64,000 nt of DNA. Origin: Chloroflexota bacterium. Lineage in GTDB: Bacteria; Chloroflexota; Anaerolineae; UBA4142; SHND01. Below the pieces are notes generated by a model, which saw only the letters and a list, made by a program, of their open reading frames with translations, was not told the origin of the DNA and searched no databases. This document shows positions 49,801 to 58,480 of the stretch, piece by piece (the stretch's first letter is position 1; each line of letters begins with the position of its first letter). A program made the position numbers and the translations under genes. The stretch is taken from the NCBI GenBank assembly GCA_016209205.1, contig JACQWQ010000031.1:1-64000 (forward strand), written 5' to 3'.

Positions 49801-52578
49801 GACGCGCGCTCGGTGCTGCTGCTGCTCGCGGAACGCGACGCGAATGATGTAGCTGTCGGTTTTCGGCTCGCCGCTTCGGCGGTGCCGACGGGACCCCGAT
49901 TGCCTATCGGCACACCCTTCCCACTCTCGAACTTTGCCATTGGGCGGTACTTTTTCGAAAACCCTTCCGCGACTGTGTTCGCCGAGAATGTCGAGCAGGA
50001 CTCGCAGATAGACGAAACCACACGCGCCTTGCTTTTGCGCTTTGGGGATCACGCCATGATCATGCTGCCCCTGACGCGGGAAAACCGTTTGCTGGGCACG
50101 CTCATGTACAACTGGAAAGTGGCGCGACCGTTCCCGCCGAGTGAACGACGTTTCTATGCCGCCATTGCGTCACAGCTGGCACTGGCGCTCAACAACCGGC
50201 TCTTGTTCCAAGAAACCCAAAACGCGCTGGCGGAAAGCCAACTGTTGTACGACATCGGCGGGCGCTTGAATCAGGTCACGACGCTGGATGATTTGGTGCG
50301 GATTGCCGCGCAGCCCGCGTTTGAGCTGGGCGCTGGCTCGGCGCAGCTCTTTTTGTTAGAGTATCAAGACCAGCCGGTTCCGGTGGCTGCGAATGTAGTG
50401 GTCAGTCTGATCGCGTCCGGCGAAGTAGCGCCGGTGCGGGGCGGCACGCACTTTCCCTTTGAGCAGTTTACGTTTGGCACGTTCTTGGTCGGAAATCGTC
50501 TCCAGCCGATTTTGATCGAAAACGTCGAGACCAATCCGCTGCTCGACGAGCTGACACGCCAAACGATGCTGCAAGCCGATGACCATGCCGTCGTCGTTTT
50601 GCCAATGAGCATCGAGCAGCGGGTCCTGGGCGCGATTTTGATCGGTTGGTCAGAGGCGCGCACCTTTACGCCGCGCGAGCGACGGATTTATCAATCGCTT
50701 GCCTCGCAGCTCGCGATCGTGTTAAACAACCGCTTGCTGTTTGACCAAACGCAAGCCGCGTTGGCGGAAACCCAAACGTTGTACGAAATCAGCGCGCGGT
50801 TGAACACCGCGACGAGCATTCAAGAGGCATTGGAAGCTGCCGCCGGGCCTGCGATTGTAGAAGGCGCCGCCTCTGCCGCGCTGCTGCGTATGCGCCTGAA
50901 TGCCGACGGTGAACCGGATGAATTGGAATTTGTTGCCTTGTGGCCCCGCAGCGGGGAAAACCCGATTCCATTCGGCACGCGCTTTCCCGTGGCGCAATCG
51001 GCAGGCGCAGAGCGATGGTTAGCGGATCCGCACGAGCCGGTCCTGCTTGGCGATATTGCCAATGATGCGAGCATTGACGATGCCGGTCGTTCCCTGAATT
51101 CCGTAAGCGGAATCAATGCGAGCGCATTGCTGCCCATCAAACTCGGCGCGCGTTGGATTGGGATGTTGATTTTTAACTGGGTGAACGCGCACAGTTTTTC
51201 GCCGCGCGATGCGCGTTTGTATCGCGCGACCATGGCGCAAGCCGCCATCGTCTTTGCCAATCGCGATTTGTTCGAGCAAACGCAAGCGGCATTAGAGCAG
51301 ACCCAAAGCGCTCTGGCGCAGGTGGAACAAGCGCAGCAGCGGTTGAACGTGCAATATCAAACGGCGCGTATTCTGGCAAGCGAATCTTTGTTCGAGACGG
51401 CGCTGCCGCAGCTGCTCGAACTCACCTGTCATACATTGAATTGGCAAGTTGGCGAGTTTTGGCAAGTGGATGAGGTGTCCGACAAATTACGTGTGCAGCA
51501 CGTATGGCATACTGAAACACCGGAGCTGGATGTCTTTACACGTCAGACACACGCTCTGGCATTCGGTCAGGGGCAAGGTTTAGTGGGCAGGACGTGGACA
51601 GCGGGCAAGCCAATCTGGGTTCCGGACATTTTCAAGGATCCAGGTTTCGAACAGACCGGTCTCGCCAGGGCAGCTGGGTTAGTCAGTGCGTTTGCGTTCC
51701 CCTTGATGATTGATAAGCGCGTCTATGGGGTGACGGTCTTTTTCAGTAATCACCCGCAGACGATGGATGAGCCGTTGATCGCGACCATGGTCGGTCTGGG
51801 CAACCAGGTGGGGCAGTTCCTCGAACGTCGGCGCGCGGAAGAAGCGGTGCGGCAACAGAATACTTATTTGACTGCCTTGCACGATACCGCCCTTGGGCTG
51901 ATGCGCCGTCTTGACCTGCAAGAACTTTTGCAAAACATCATTGCGCGTGCGGCAGAGTTGGTTGGGACCCAACACGGCTATGTTCATCTGGTCGAACCTT
52001 CCGGCAAAGATTTGCAAATGCGCGTCGGCGTCGGCGTCTACCAAGACTTTGTCGGCACGCGCGTAAGAGCGTGGCAGGGGCTTGCGGGTACGGTGTGGCA
52101 GCAGGGCGAGCCGATTGTCGTAGATGATTATCGGCTGTGGCCCGGTCGTTTGCCGATGGTGGACCGCGATGTGCTGCGCGCGGTGGTCGGCGTGCCGCTC
52201 AAATCGGGTGACCAGACGGTGGGGGTCATTGGTCTGGCTTCACTGGAAGAGGGTCGCACCTTTGGGGCGGTGCAGGTGGAAACGATCAAACGGTTTGCCG
52301 AGTTGGCCGCGGTCGCGTTGGACAATGCACAGCTGTATGAATCTACGCAGCAGGTGTTGGCGCAAACACAACGGGTCGCCCAACGTGAAAAGACGAGCGC
52401 CGAAATCGCGGAACGGCTTTACGCCGCGCCGGATGTTCAAGCCGTGCTGCGGACGGCGGCCGAAGAGCTCCGCCGCAGCACCGGCAGTCGCCGTACAGTG
52501 GTGCGTCTGAATCTCGGCAAGAATGGCGAAGCCAAATCTGACGGGGATGATCAAGGTCCCGAAAAAAAGAACGGGTAG
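46804..52578 (+). CDS. Giant cytosolic multi-GAF protein (1924 aa) with RsbRD-like N-terminal domain, no kinase domain seen
   Basis: N-terminal RLRQASPHLRSLVEQVLRRNIGEMTG helical domain; serial GAF modules; ends ...AEELRRSTGSRRTVVRLNLGKNGEAKSDGDDQGPEKKNG*. Confidence 0.88.
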   Translation: MALPTPPVQDAADKEQAINRLRQASPHLRSLVEQVLRRNIGEMTGTFTSVRRLPAQAEEIAAHFLDAVQGRLGTAEFRAQLRVWAQRGLEPMGAFEVMETLYHAGIDLGEPALVPLLEAYRRQFTIAYDLARREEILAEHERLQRGLFSALEKQIQSEREARAALQRRQAQLQITAELARTTTATRDLRQLMNNAAHLLQEGLGLDFVGIFLLDEARQWASLRAGAGEVGAAVTERGYQLGLDASSFLTRVRAANQPLILVEGKYQNEFFLQQILPETRLIAAAPLVTHGETLGFWTAHSENLDVLTEQDAAILTLIADDLAYAIENAELFTRATTSLEELERTQRGYIRQAWTNRELSFDLTYSQKQDTFERDDVGTVAAETFPTNGDAHNALSVPITLRGQVIGTVDVFDVTQERNWTDNEKAMASSVVEQMAMAVENARLFEESQRRAQELESLNQITNIISKELDLERLWTAVHEQVRQVMPADAFFVTLYDPATDSVTYPYIFDDDQHYSSLARPLAPRGNLRVVIESGQSVLVNRSAEQVAAAQAALTADTAVGNASKASASLLYAPMQFGNEVIGCISAQSYTLNAYSERSVKVMAGIAIHVAIALRNAQLFRDTQDAANRLATLNRIARAATAPVGFDELAQVLYQEINALLKPDAFLIALYSPTEQTLDFRLQVDRGIVYPPERRQVSNTLTGQVITSGKAVLIGDLPNSENPDAGVIFGSTEDIRTWFGIPLRSGNDIIGVLSIQSYTPDAFGETEANLLETIGDQVGVAIERARLFDETETRARETAIINEMARELSGQIASEKLYATVYAYLPRLMPTDAFIVWLYDSAQGAVTRPVLYDQDQLLPDESGPRPPEGLAARVIETGEPVLLNRTVEAWNELHAARAQEADAADPSASLLYVPLRVGAQLRGVLSVQTYKFSAYGPRQLSLLTSVANHVVSALDNAQLFSQTQSALAETQTLYDINSQLNAATTLDELLPACAAPALSADARSVLLLLAERDANDVAVGFRLAASAVPTGPRLPIGTPFPLSNFAIGRYFFENPSATVFAENVEQDSQIDETTRALLLRFGDHAMIMLPLTRENRLLGTLMYNWKVARPFPPSERRFYAAIASQLALALNNRLLFQETQNALAESQLLYDIGGRLNQVTTLDDLVRIAAQPAFELGAGSAQLFLLEYQDQPVPVAANVVVSLIASGEVAPVRGGTHFPFEQFTFGTFLVGNRLQPILIENVETNPLLDELTRQTMLQADDHAVVVLPMSIEQRVLGAILIGWSEARTFTPRERRIYQSLASQLAIVLNNRLLFDQTQAALAETQTLYEISARLNTATSIQEALEAAAGPAIVEGAASAALLRMRLNADGEPDELEFVALWPRSGENPIPFGTRFPVAQSAGAERWLADPHEPVLLGDIANDASIDDAGRSLNSVSGINASALLPIKLGARWIGMLIFNWVNAHSFSPRDARLYRATMAQAAIVFANRDLFEQTQAALEQTQSALAQVEQAQQRLNVQYQTARILASESLFETALPQLLELTCHTLNWQVGEFWQVDEVSDKLRVQHVWHTETPELDVFTRQTHALAFGQGQGLVGRTWTAGKPIWVPDIFKDPGFEQTGLARAAGLVSAFAFPLMIDKRVYGVTVFFSNHPQTMDEPLIATMVGLGNQVGQFLERRRAEEAVRQQNTYLTALHDTALGLMRRLDLQELLQNIIARAAELVGTQHGYVHLVEPSGKDLQMRVGVGVYQDFVGTRVRAWQGLAGTVWQQGEPIVVDDYRLWPGRLPMVDRDVLRAVVGVPLKSGDQTVGVIGLASLEEGRTFGAVQVETIKRFAELAAVALDNAQLYESTQQVLAQTQRVAQREKTSAEIAERLYAAPDVQAVLRTAAEELRRSTGSRRTVVRLNLGKNGEAKSDGDDQGPEKKNG

Positions 52579-52587
52579 GGTCCGGTT

Positions 52588-55500
52588 ATGAACCAACCAT
52601 CCAATCTATCTTCAGAGATCACGAGTGTAAACAGGCATCAGGCATGGATCGCGGCATTGCTCGTATTTGGGGCGCTGGTTGCCACGCTCATGTTTGCAAT
52701 TGTCTATGCGCTCCAAACCGGCATTCCGCTGGTAACCTTGCCGATCCCGCTTTTTGGTGTCGCCGTTTTCTTTTGGGGTGTTGGGCTTGTCCTGATGTGG
52801 CGCGGACACTTTCAGATGGGTGTTCACCTTGCCCTTTTCGTCCTGATGGTTGTCACCCCACTCACTTCCCTTTGGCTTGCCGAGCGTGGATTGATTTTCG
52901 GCATCGGCGTTGGATTTTGTATCGTCTTTGTGGCTACGCTTGCACTGCCGTCGTCGCAAGCGCAATGGTTCATCGTGTTGGGGGTTTTTACGGGGCTGGC
53001 GACGATTGCGCTGGATGTATATGGGGTTCCGAATCGCTATACGTTTGCTTTTTCGCAGATTGGTGGGGCATTCATTGTTGCGGTACTCGCGGTTGCGTTT
53101 GCCCTTTTCGTCATCCTAAATTTTTCACTCTATCCGCTGCGCATTAAATTGCTTTTGACGTTCGTCCTCGTGGCAATCCTATCGGTTGCCGGTGTGACCT
53201 TCGTTGCCTCGCGGGCGATTCATGATTCGTTGGCGGAGCGTTCCGCAGAGGACTTGAAGAATCAGGCGCGCATCGCTGCGCTGGCGGTTGGTCTCGCGAT
53301 GGATCGCAATGTGGACCGCCTCGAAACCCTTTCCTTGAACAAGAACGTGCAGGAAACTGTCACCGCGTTGAATGACACGCTGCAGGATATGCCCAATCAT
53401 GACACGCTCATTCAACAGAATAGCGAGCGCTGGGCGAGCGCCAATACTGACGAGGCGGTGATCCGTAATGCGTTGAATGGACAACTTACCTACAGCTTGC
53501 GCCAGTTCCGCGAAGTGTTTCCGGGCAATCAAAATATCTTTATCACGGATGGCTTTGGTTCGATTGTTGCGGCGACGGATTGGCAGCCGACCTATAATTA
53601 TTCGGGAGAAAGATGGTGGCAGTTTGCCTATAATGGCGCGCGGGGCAGCGTGTACATCGGACAGCCGGAATTTGACCCGATGTTGGACGCATACGGAATT
53701 CGCATCGCGCTGCCAATCTATGCGCTGGGACGCGAACGCGCAGTAGGTGTGGTCCATAGTGTGTTTGCGTTGACCGCGCTGCAGCGCGCCTTGCTGGTGA
53801 GCAGCTTTGGCGAAACAGGCAAAGTAGATTTGCTCTTTCCGCAAGGTCAAATCTTGACTCCGGAGGGCACATTCCGTTCGCTCTCGCCGGAGGAATTCTT
53901 AGCGGTTCAAGATGCCATCTCGTTCGTGCTGCCAACTTTAACGTATCGCGGGGAACCCCTCGTTTCCGGGCAAGGGGTCGTCGGTGTTTCCGATGAGCAG
54001 CCGGAACCTTATCTGCGTAGCCGCGCCTGGCGGACCATTGCCACCGTGAAAGCGGAAGAAGCGTTCGCAATCGCCAATGCCGGGACGCGCGCGGCTACGC
54101 TTGCCGGTCTGGTCGCCGTTGGCATCGCACTGTTCGCGGCATTGCTCTTGGCAGGATTTTTGACGCGCCCGATTCGTCAGCTGACCGGGGTTGCCGAGCA
54201 AGTTCAAGGGGGCGACCTGTCCGCGCGCGCGCTGGTAACCTCCGGCGACGAAATTGGCACGCTCGCGCACAGCTTTAACAACATGACCGCGCGGCTGCAA
54301 GACACCTTGATCGGTCTGGAACAACGCGTCGCCGACCGGACGCACGAGCTGACTCACGCCAACCTCGCTTTGCAATCCAGTACCGCCTACCTGTCGGCGT
54401 TGAGTGACTTGAGTTCTGGACTTTTTCAACGTCTGGACGTGAACGAGCTGTTGCAAACGATTGTCGAACGCGCGGGCGCTTTGGTCGGCACGCAACACGG
54501 CTTTGTCTTTTTGCAGCAGCCCGGTGAAGACGACATTGAAATGCGCGTGGGCACTGGGCTGTACGACGATTTGATCGGCACACACGCGCAGCGGGGCATT
54601 GGTTTGGCGGGGACGGTGTGGCAAAGCGGCACGCCGATGATCATCGAGAATTATCAAAAATGGGAAGGACGTCTGCCGGGCACGCGGCGTGATGCGCTGC
54701 GCGCCATTGTGGGCGTACCGCTGAAACGCGGCGCTCAAAGCAGCGCGCCTCTGTCCGGTGATACGGTGGGCGTCATCGGTTTGGCATACACCGAAGAAGG
54801 ACGTACCTTTGGCAAGACCGAAGTGGATATTTTGCAGCGGTTTTCTCAATTAGCCGCGATTGCTTTGGACAATGCGCAGCTCTATTCCACTTCGGAAAAA
54901 CGCGTTCAGGAACTCGCCGCGCTCAACAGCGTTAGCCACCTGGTCACCTCCGAATCGGACCCCAAGCGGCTCATCGAAAAAGCCGGCGATCAGGTATGTC
55001 GCATCTTTGGCACGGATTTTGCTTACGTCGCCTTACACGATGCCGCGACCAATACGATAGAGTTTCCCTATGTAATGGACGAAGGCAAGCGCGTTGAGAT
55101 TGCGCGGCTGCCGATGGGACAGGGTTTGACATCCCAAGTCATCCATACGCGACAACCGATGCTTTTGAATGCCATGGAGGCGTCCGATTATAACCAGTTA
55201 GGCGCAGTAGACACCGGCGATGGGGTGGTGCCCGCTTCGCTGCTCAGTGTTCCCATCCTTTCCGGCGAACAAGTGCTCGGGGTGCTCAGCGTGCAACGCT
55301 CGGGCGCAGGACATCCCTTTACGACGGAAGATGAGCGCTTGTTGAGCACGCTTGCCGCAAGTGTGGGCGTTGGGATTGACAATGCGCGTCTTTACGCCAA
55401 TTTGGAAACGCGCGTCCAAGAACTGGCGCTCTTGAATCAGGTAGGCGAGATGGTGACGTCCGAGCTGCCATTGACCGAGCGGTTGGTGCAAGCGGGCGAG

Positions 55501-57039
55501 GCGCTGCGCCAATTCTTTCGCGTGCCGAGCTTGTATATTTCGCTCTATGATCCCGCGGCGCATGTTCTTCATACACCCTATTGCTATCGCGAGGGTCGGC
55601 AAACCCAAGTTGCGCCTGTGCCGGACACACGGAGCGGTTTTGCGTTTACCATGCTCCAGTCCCGCGCACCGCTCTTGATTAACGAACAACTCAGGGAGCA
55701 GATGCAGCAAGCAGACGCACCCGCGTTTGAAGAGGTGACTGCTGCCGCTTTTCTTGGCGCGCCGATCTTGTATGGGAATGATGTAGTCGGGGTTGTTGGT
55801 CTGAGTGATGCGAACCCCGCGCGGTTTGACGATACAGACTTGCAGCTGTTGACCACACTGGCGGCTACACTCGGGTCTGCGATTCAGAACGCGCGGCTCT
55901 TTGAGGGCACCCAGTCCGCGCTGGCGCAGTCCGATGCTCTGTATCAGGTCGTGCGCGATATCTCTGCGGCGCGCGATGCGCAAGGGGTTTTGGGGGCCCT
56001 GGCGCGTGGGGTCCATCTGCCGTTTATCAATCGGATCGTCTTTTTTGAATTGGAGCAAGACGCCGCAGGCGAGATCGTATCCGGAGTTGTAGCCGGCAAT
56101 TGGTACAGCGGGGAGGGAAATCCGCCTCCGTCTGCCGGCGCCCGGTACGAGACGGCGCAGCTGGCGCGGATTAAAAAGTTCTTTGGCGTGTCCACGTTGT
56201 TGATTGACGAGATTGGCGCGGAGGCGCGCTTGGGGTTGGAGGCGCGTGAAATCGCGTACCTCCTTCGCGCAACGACGGTGGTTTCGATTCCGCTCTTGGT
56301 CGGTGCGCGTCTCGTGGGAACGTTGTTTTTGGAGGGTGATGCGCCTCATGCCTGGCGCGAAGATGAAGTGGAACCGCTGGTTTCAATTGCGGGCGCGGTC
56401 GCGGTTGCCGTAAACAACTTTCGCTTGCTGTCAGAAACACGCGCCGCGCTTGCCGAAACCCAACGCCTGGCGGCACGCGAGCGCGAATCTGCCGAACAAG
56501 TCATGGCGCTCAACCGCCGCCTGACCCGCGAAGGGTGGAAGGAATTTCTTGGCGCTGGAACGGGCGAATGGGTGGTTCAAGCCCAAGCCGAGAGCCAGCT
56601 GCATCACGCGGCTGAAGAATCCGCGGGCAATGGCAAAGGGGAACGCCTAGAGGATTCTTTGGCTGCGGATGAAACGAAATGGGTTACAGTACCCATAGTC
56701 CTGCGCGGAGAGGTCATCGGCCAGGTCGAACTCGAAGTCGAACCGGGCGCGCATGAATGGTCCCAAGATCAACAAGAACTCGTCAACGACGTTGCAGAAA
56801 CTCTGGGTCTGGCGCTGGATAATGTGCGGCTCTATAGCCAGATGGAGGCAGCGCTCGCGGAAACACGGCGTACGGCAGAACGCGAAAAATTGACGGCGGC
56901 GATTGCCGACCGCATTTATGCCGCGACCGACGTCAACACCATTCTACGGATTGCGACGGAAGAATTGCGACGCACCACCGGCGCAGACCGCGCCGTCGTC
57001 AAGCTCAACCGCGAAAAAGGTGGAGCGCAGGGGTCGTAA
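52588..57039 (+). CDS. Membrane multi-GAF sensor (1483 aa) with N-terminal TM bundle, dCache-like domain and HAMP, no kinase domain seen
   Basis: REVFPGNQNIFITDGFGSIVAATDWQPTYNYSGERWWQFAYNG (Cache-like); LTRPIRQLTGVAEQVQGGDLSARALVTSGDEIGTLAHSFNNMTARL (HAMP); several GAFs; ends ...ATEELRRTTGADRAVVKLNREKGGAQGS*. Confidence 0.9.
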   Translation: MNQPSNLSSEITSVNRHQAWIAALLVFGALVATLMFAIVYALQTGIPLVTLPIPLFGVAVFFWGVGLVLMWRGHFQMGVHLALFVLMVVTPLTSLWLAERGLIFGIGVGFCIVFVATLALPSSQAQWFIVLGVFTGLATIALDVYGVPNRYTFAFSQIGGAFIVAVLAVAFALFVILNFSLYPLRIKLLLTFVLVAILSVAGVTFVASRAIHDSLAERSAEDLKNQARIAALAVGLAMDRNVDRLETLSLNKNVQETVTALNDTLQDMPNHDTLIQQNSERWASANTDEAVIRNALNGQLTYSLRQFREVFPGNQNIFITDGFGSIVAATDWQPTYNYSGERWWQFAYNGARGSVYIGQPEFDPMLDAYGIRIALPIYALGRERAVGVVHSVFALTALQRALLVSSFGETGKVDLLFPQGQILTPEGTFRSLSPEEFLAVQDAISFVLPTLTYRGEPLVSGQGVVGVSDEQPEPYLRSRAWRTIATVKAEEAFAIANAGTRAATLAGLVAVGIALFAALLLAGFLTRPIRQLTGVAEQVQGGDLSARALVTSGDEIGTLAHSFNNMTARLQDTLIGLEQRVADRTHELTHANLALQSSTAYLSALSDLSSGLFQRLDVNELLQTIVERAGALVGTQHGFVFLQQPGEDDIEMRVGTGLYDDLIGTHAQRGIGLAGTVWQSGTPMIIENYQKWEGRLPGTRRDALRAIVGVPLKRGAQSSAPLSGDTVGVIGLAYTEEGRTFGKTEVDILQRFSQLAAIALDNAQLYSTSEKRVQELAALNSVSHLVTSESDPKRLIEKAGDQVCRIFGTDFAYVALHDAATNTIEFPYVMDEGKRVEIARLPMGQGLTSQVIHTRQPMLLNAMEASDYNQLGAVDTGDGVVPASLLSVPILSGEQVLGVLSVQRSGAGHPFTTEDERLLSTLAASVGVGIDNARLYANLETRVQELALLNQVGEMVTSELPLTERLVQAGEALRQFFRVPSLYISLYDPAAHVLHTPYCYREGRQTQVAPVPDTRSGFAFTMLQSRAPLLINEQLREQMQQADAPAFEEVTAAAFLGAPILYGNDVVGVVGLSDANPARFDDTDLQLLTTLAATLGSAIQNARLFEGTQSALAQSDALYQVVRDISAARDAQGVLGALARGVHLPFINRIVFFELEQDAAGEIVSGVVAGNWYSGEGNPPPSAGARYETAQLARIKKFFGVSTLLIDEIGAEARLGLEAREIAYLLRATTVVSIPLLVGARLVGTLFLEGDAPHAWREDEVEPLVSIAGAVAVAVNNFRLLSETRAALAETQRLAARERESAEQVMALNRRLTREGWKEFLGAGTGEWVVQAQAESQLHHAAEESAGNGKGERLEDSLAADETKWVTVPIVLRGEVIGQVELEVEPGAHEWSQDQQELVNDVAETLGLALDNVRLYSQMEAALAETRRTAEREKLTAAIADRIYAATDVNTILRIATEELRRTTGADRAVVKLNREKGGAQGS

Positions 57040-57072
57040 TGGACGATTCTAGCCATTCAAGGAGGCAAGGAC

Positions 57073-58260
57073 ATGAAACTCAACACCCTCTTTATTAGCA
57101 TTGCACTCGTTGCCAGCTTTGTGCTTGTCGCGTGCGGCGCGGCGCCGACGCCGACGCCAACCGCGCCGCCGCCCATCAAAATTGGCGGCGGCTTTGCGCT
57201 CACCGGAGACGAGTCGCCACTCGACTTGCCCGCAGCAAATGGCGCGAAACTCGCGGCGAAAGAGATCAACGCGGCAGGCGGCGTACTGGGACGTCCGATT
57301 GACCTCATCATCCACGATAGTCAGTACAAGATGGATGTAACCGCACAGATTGCCAGAAAATTCGTAAATCAGGACAAAGTCGTCGCCGTGATTGGCTTTA
57401 CGGATAGTGACTCGGTGCTGGCATCGGGCCTCATCATCCAGAATGCCGGACTGCCCTTTATTACGGCAGGCGCGACTTCGCCCAAGCTGCCGTCGCAGAT
57501 TGGCGACAAGATGTCGCTCGCTTGCTTTGGCGATAATGTGCAAGCAGCTGCCGGCGCAGAATTCAGTTACAAAAAATTCGGCAAGACCGCGTATTTGTTG
57601 TGGGACAATGACATTGAGTATACGACACTGCTGGCGCGCTACTTTAATGCGCGCTTTACCGAACTGGGCGGCAACATCGTCGGCTTGGATTCTTTCGAGG
57701 ATAAGGCGACGGATTTTACTGCGCAGATTGCCAAGATCAAAGCATTGCCGCAGCCGCCTGATTTTTACTATGTTTCCGCCATGCCGTACAACATTGGACC
57801 CCTCGTCAAACAGTTTCGTCAAGCGGGCTTGAATTTGCCGATTGTGGGCGGCGATGGATACGATACACCCGATTTGATCACACAGGGCGGCGCAGCGGCA
57901 GAGAATGTATACTTTTCGACCCATGCGTTAATGGACGCCCAAATCGGCGCCCCCGCCGTCAAAAAATTTATGGCAGCATACAAAGCCGAGTATGGTCACG
58001 ACGCGGAGAATGCGTTTGCCGCGCTGGGTTACGACACAATGTACTTGATGGCGGATGCGATTAAGCGGGCGGGGTCAACGGATGCGGCGGCGATCCAAAA
58101 GGCAATTGAAGGGACCAAAGATTTTCCGGGCGTCACTGGTTCCATTTCCTTCTCTGCCGATTCCCGCGTGCCCCAAAAGGGTGTGACGATCATTCAAGTC
58201 AAAGATGGCAAGTTCACACTTGCTGAGGAAGTCGTGCCGGAAAAAGTGCCTGCGCCGTAG
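57073..58260 (+). CDS. ABC transporter substrate-binding lipoprotein (branched-chain amino acid/LivJ-like)
   Basis: FVLVACGAAPTPTPTAPPP lipobox; IKIGGGFALTGDESPLDLPAANGAKLAAKEINAAGGVLGRPIDLIIHDSQ. Confidence 0.92.
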   Translation: MKLNTLFISIALVASFVLVACGAAPTPTPTAPPPIKIGGGFALTGDESPLDLPAANGAKLAAKEINAAGGVLGRPIDLIIHDSQYKMDVTAQIARKFVNQDKVVAVIGFTDSDSVLASGLIIQNAGLPFITAGATSPKLPSQIGDKMSLACFGDNVQAAAGAEFSYKKFGKTAYLLWDNDIEYTTLLARYFNARFTELGGNIVGLDSFEDKATDFTAQIAKIKALPQPPDFYYVSAMPYNIGPLVKQFRQAGLNLPIVGGDGYDTPDLITQGGAAAENVYFSTHALMDAQIGAPAVKKFMAAYKAEYGHDAENAFAALGYDTMYLMADAIKRAGSTDAAAIQKAIEGTKDFPGVTGSISFSADSRVPQKGVTIIQVKDGKFTLAEEVVPEKVPAP

Positions 58261-58284
58261 GGTCGCTGGCTGCGGTTAAAATTC

Positions 58285-58455
58285 TGATTTGTCTATTGGA
58301 CTTTATCAGGAATAAAGCTTTTCACAGGATTAAGACGATGGGTACTTGCTGCGATGGTTGCAGCGCAAGTAACCATCGCAGCAATGAACAGGAGGGCTTC
58401 TCGTTCAATCCTGTGCATCCTGTTAATCCTGTCTATTTCCGATAAGGTCTCGTAC
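58285..58455. repeat. Nested inverted repeat with central 14-bp perfect hairpin and aatcctgt-type words
   Basis: ttgctgcgatggtt (58346-58359)/aaccatcgcagcaa (58371-58384); outer arms cacaggatt.../...aatcctgtg and ctttatcaggaata/tatttccgataagg. Confidence 0.8.
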
Positions 58456-58480
58456 AGATGAAACGGCTCAAGGACATGCC

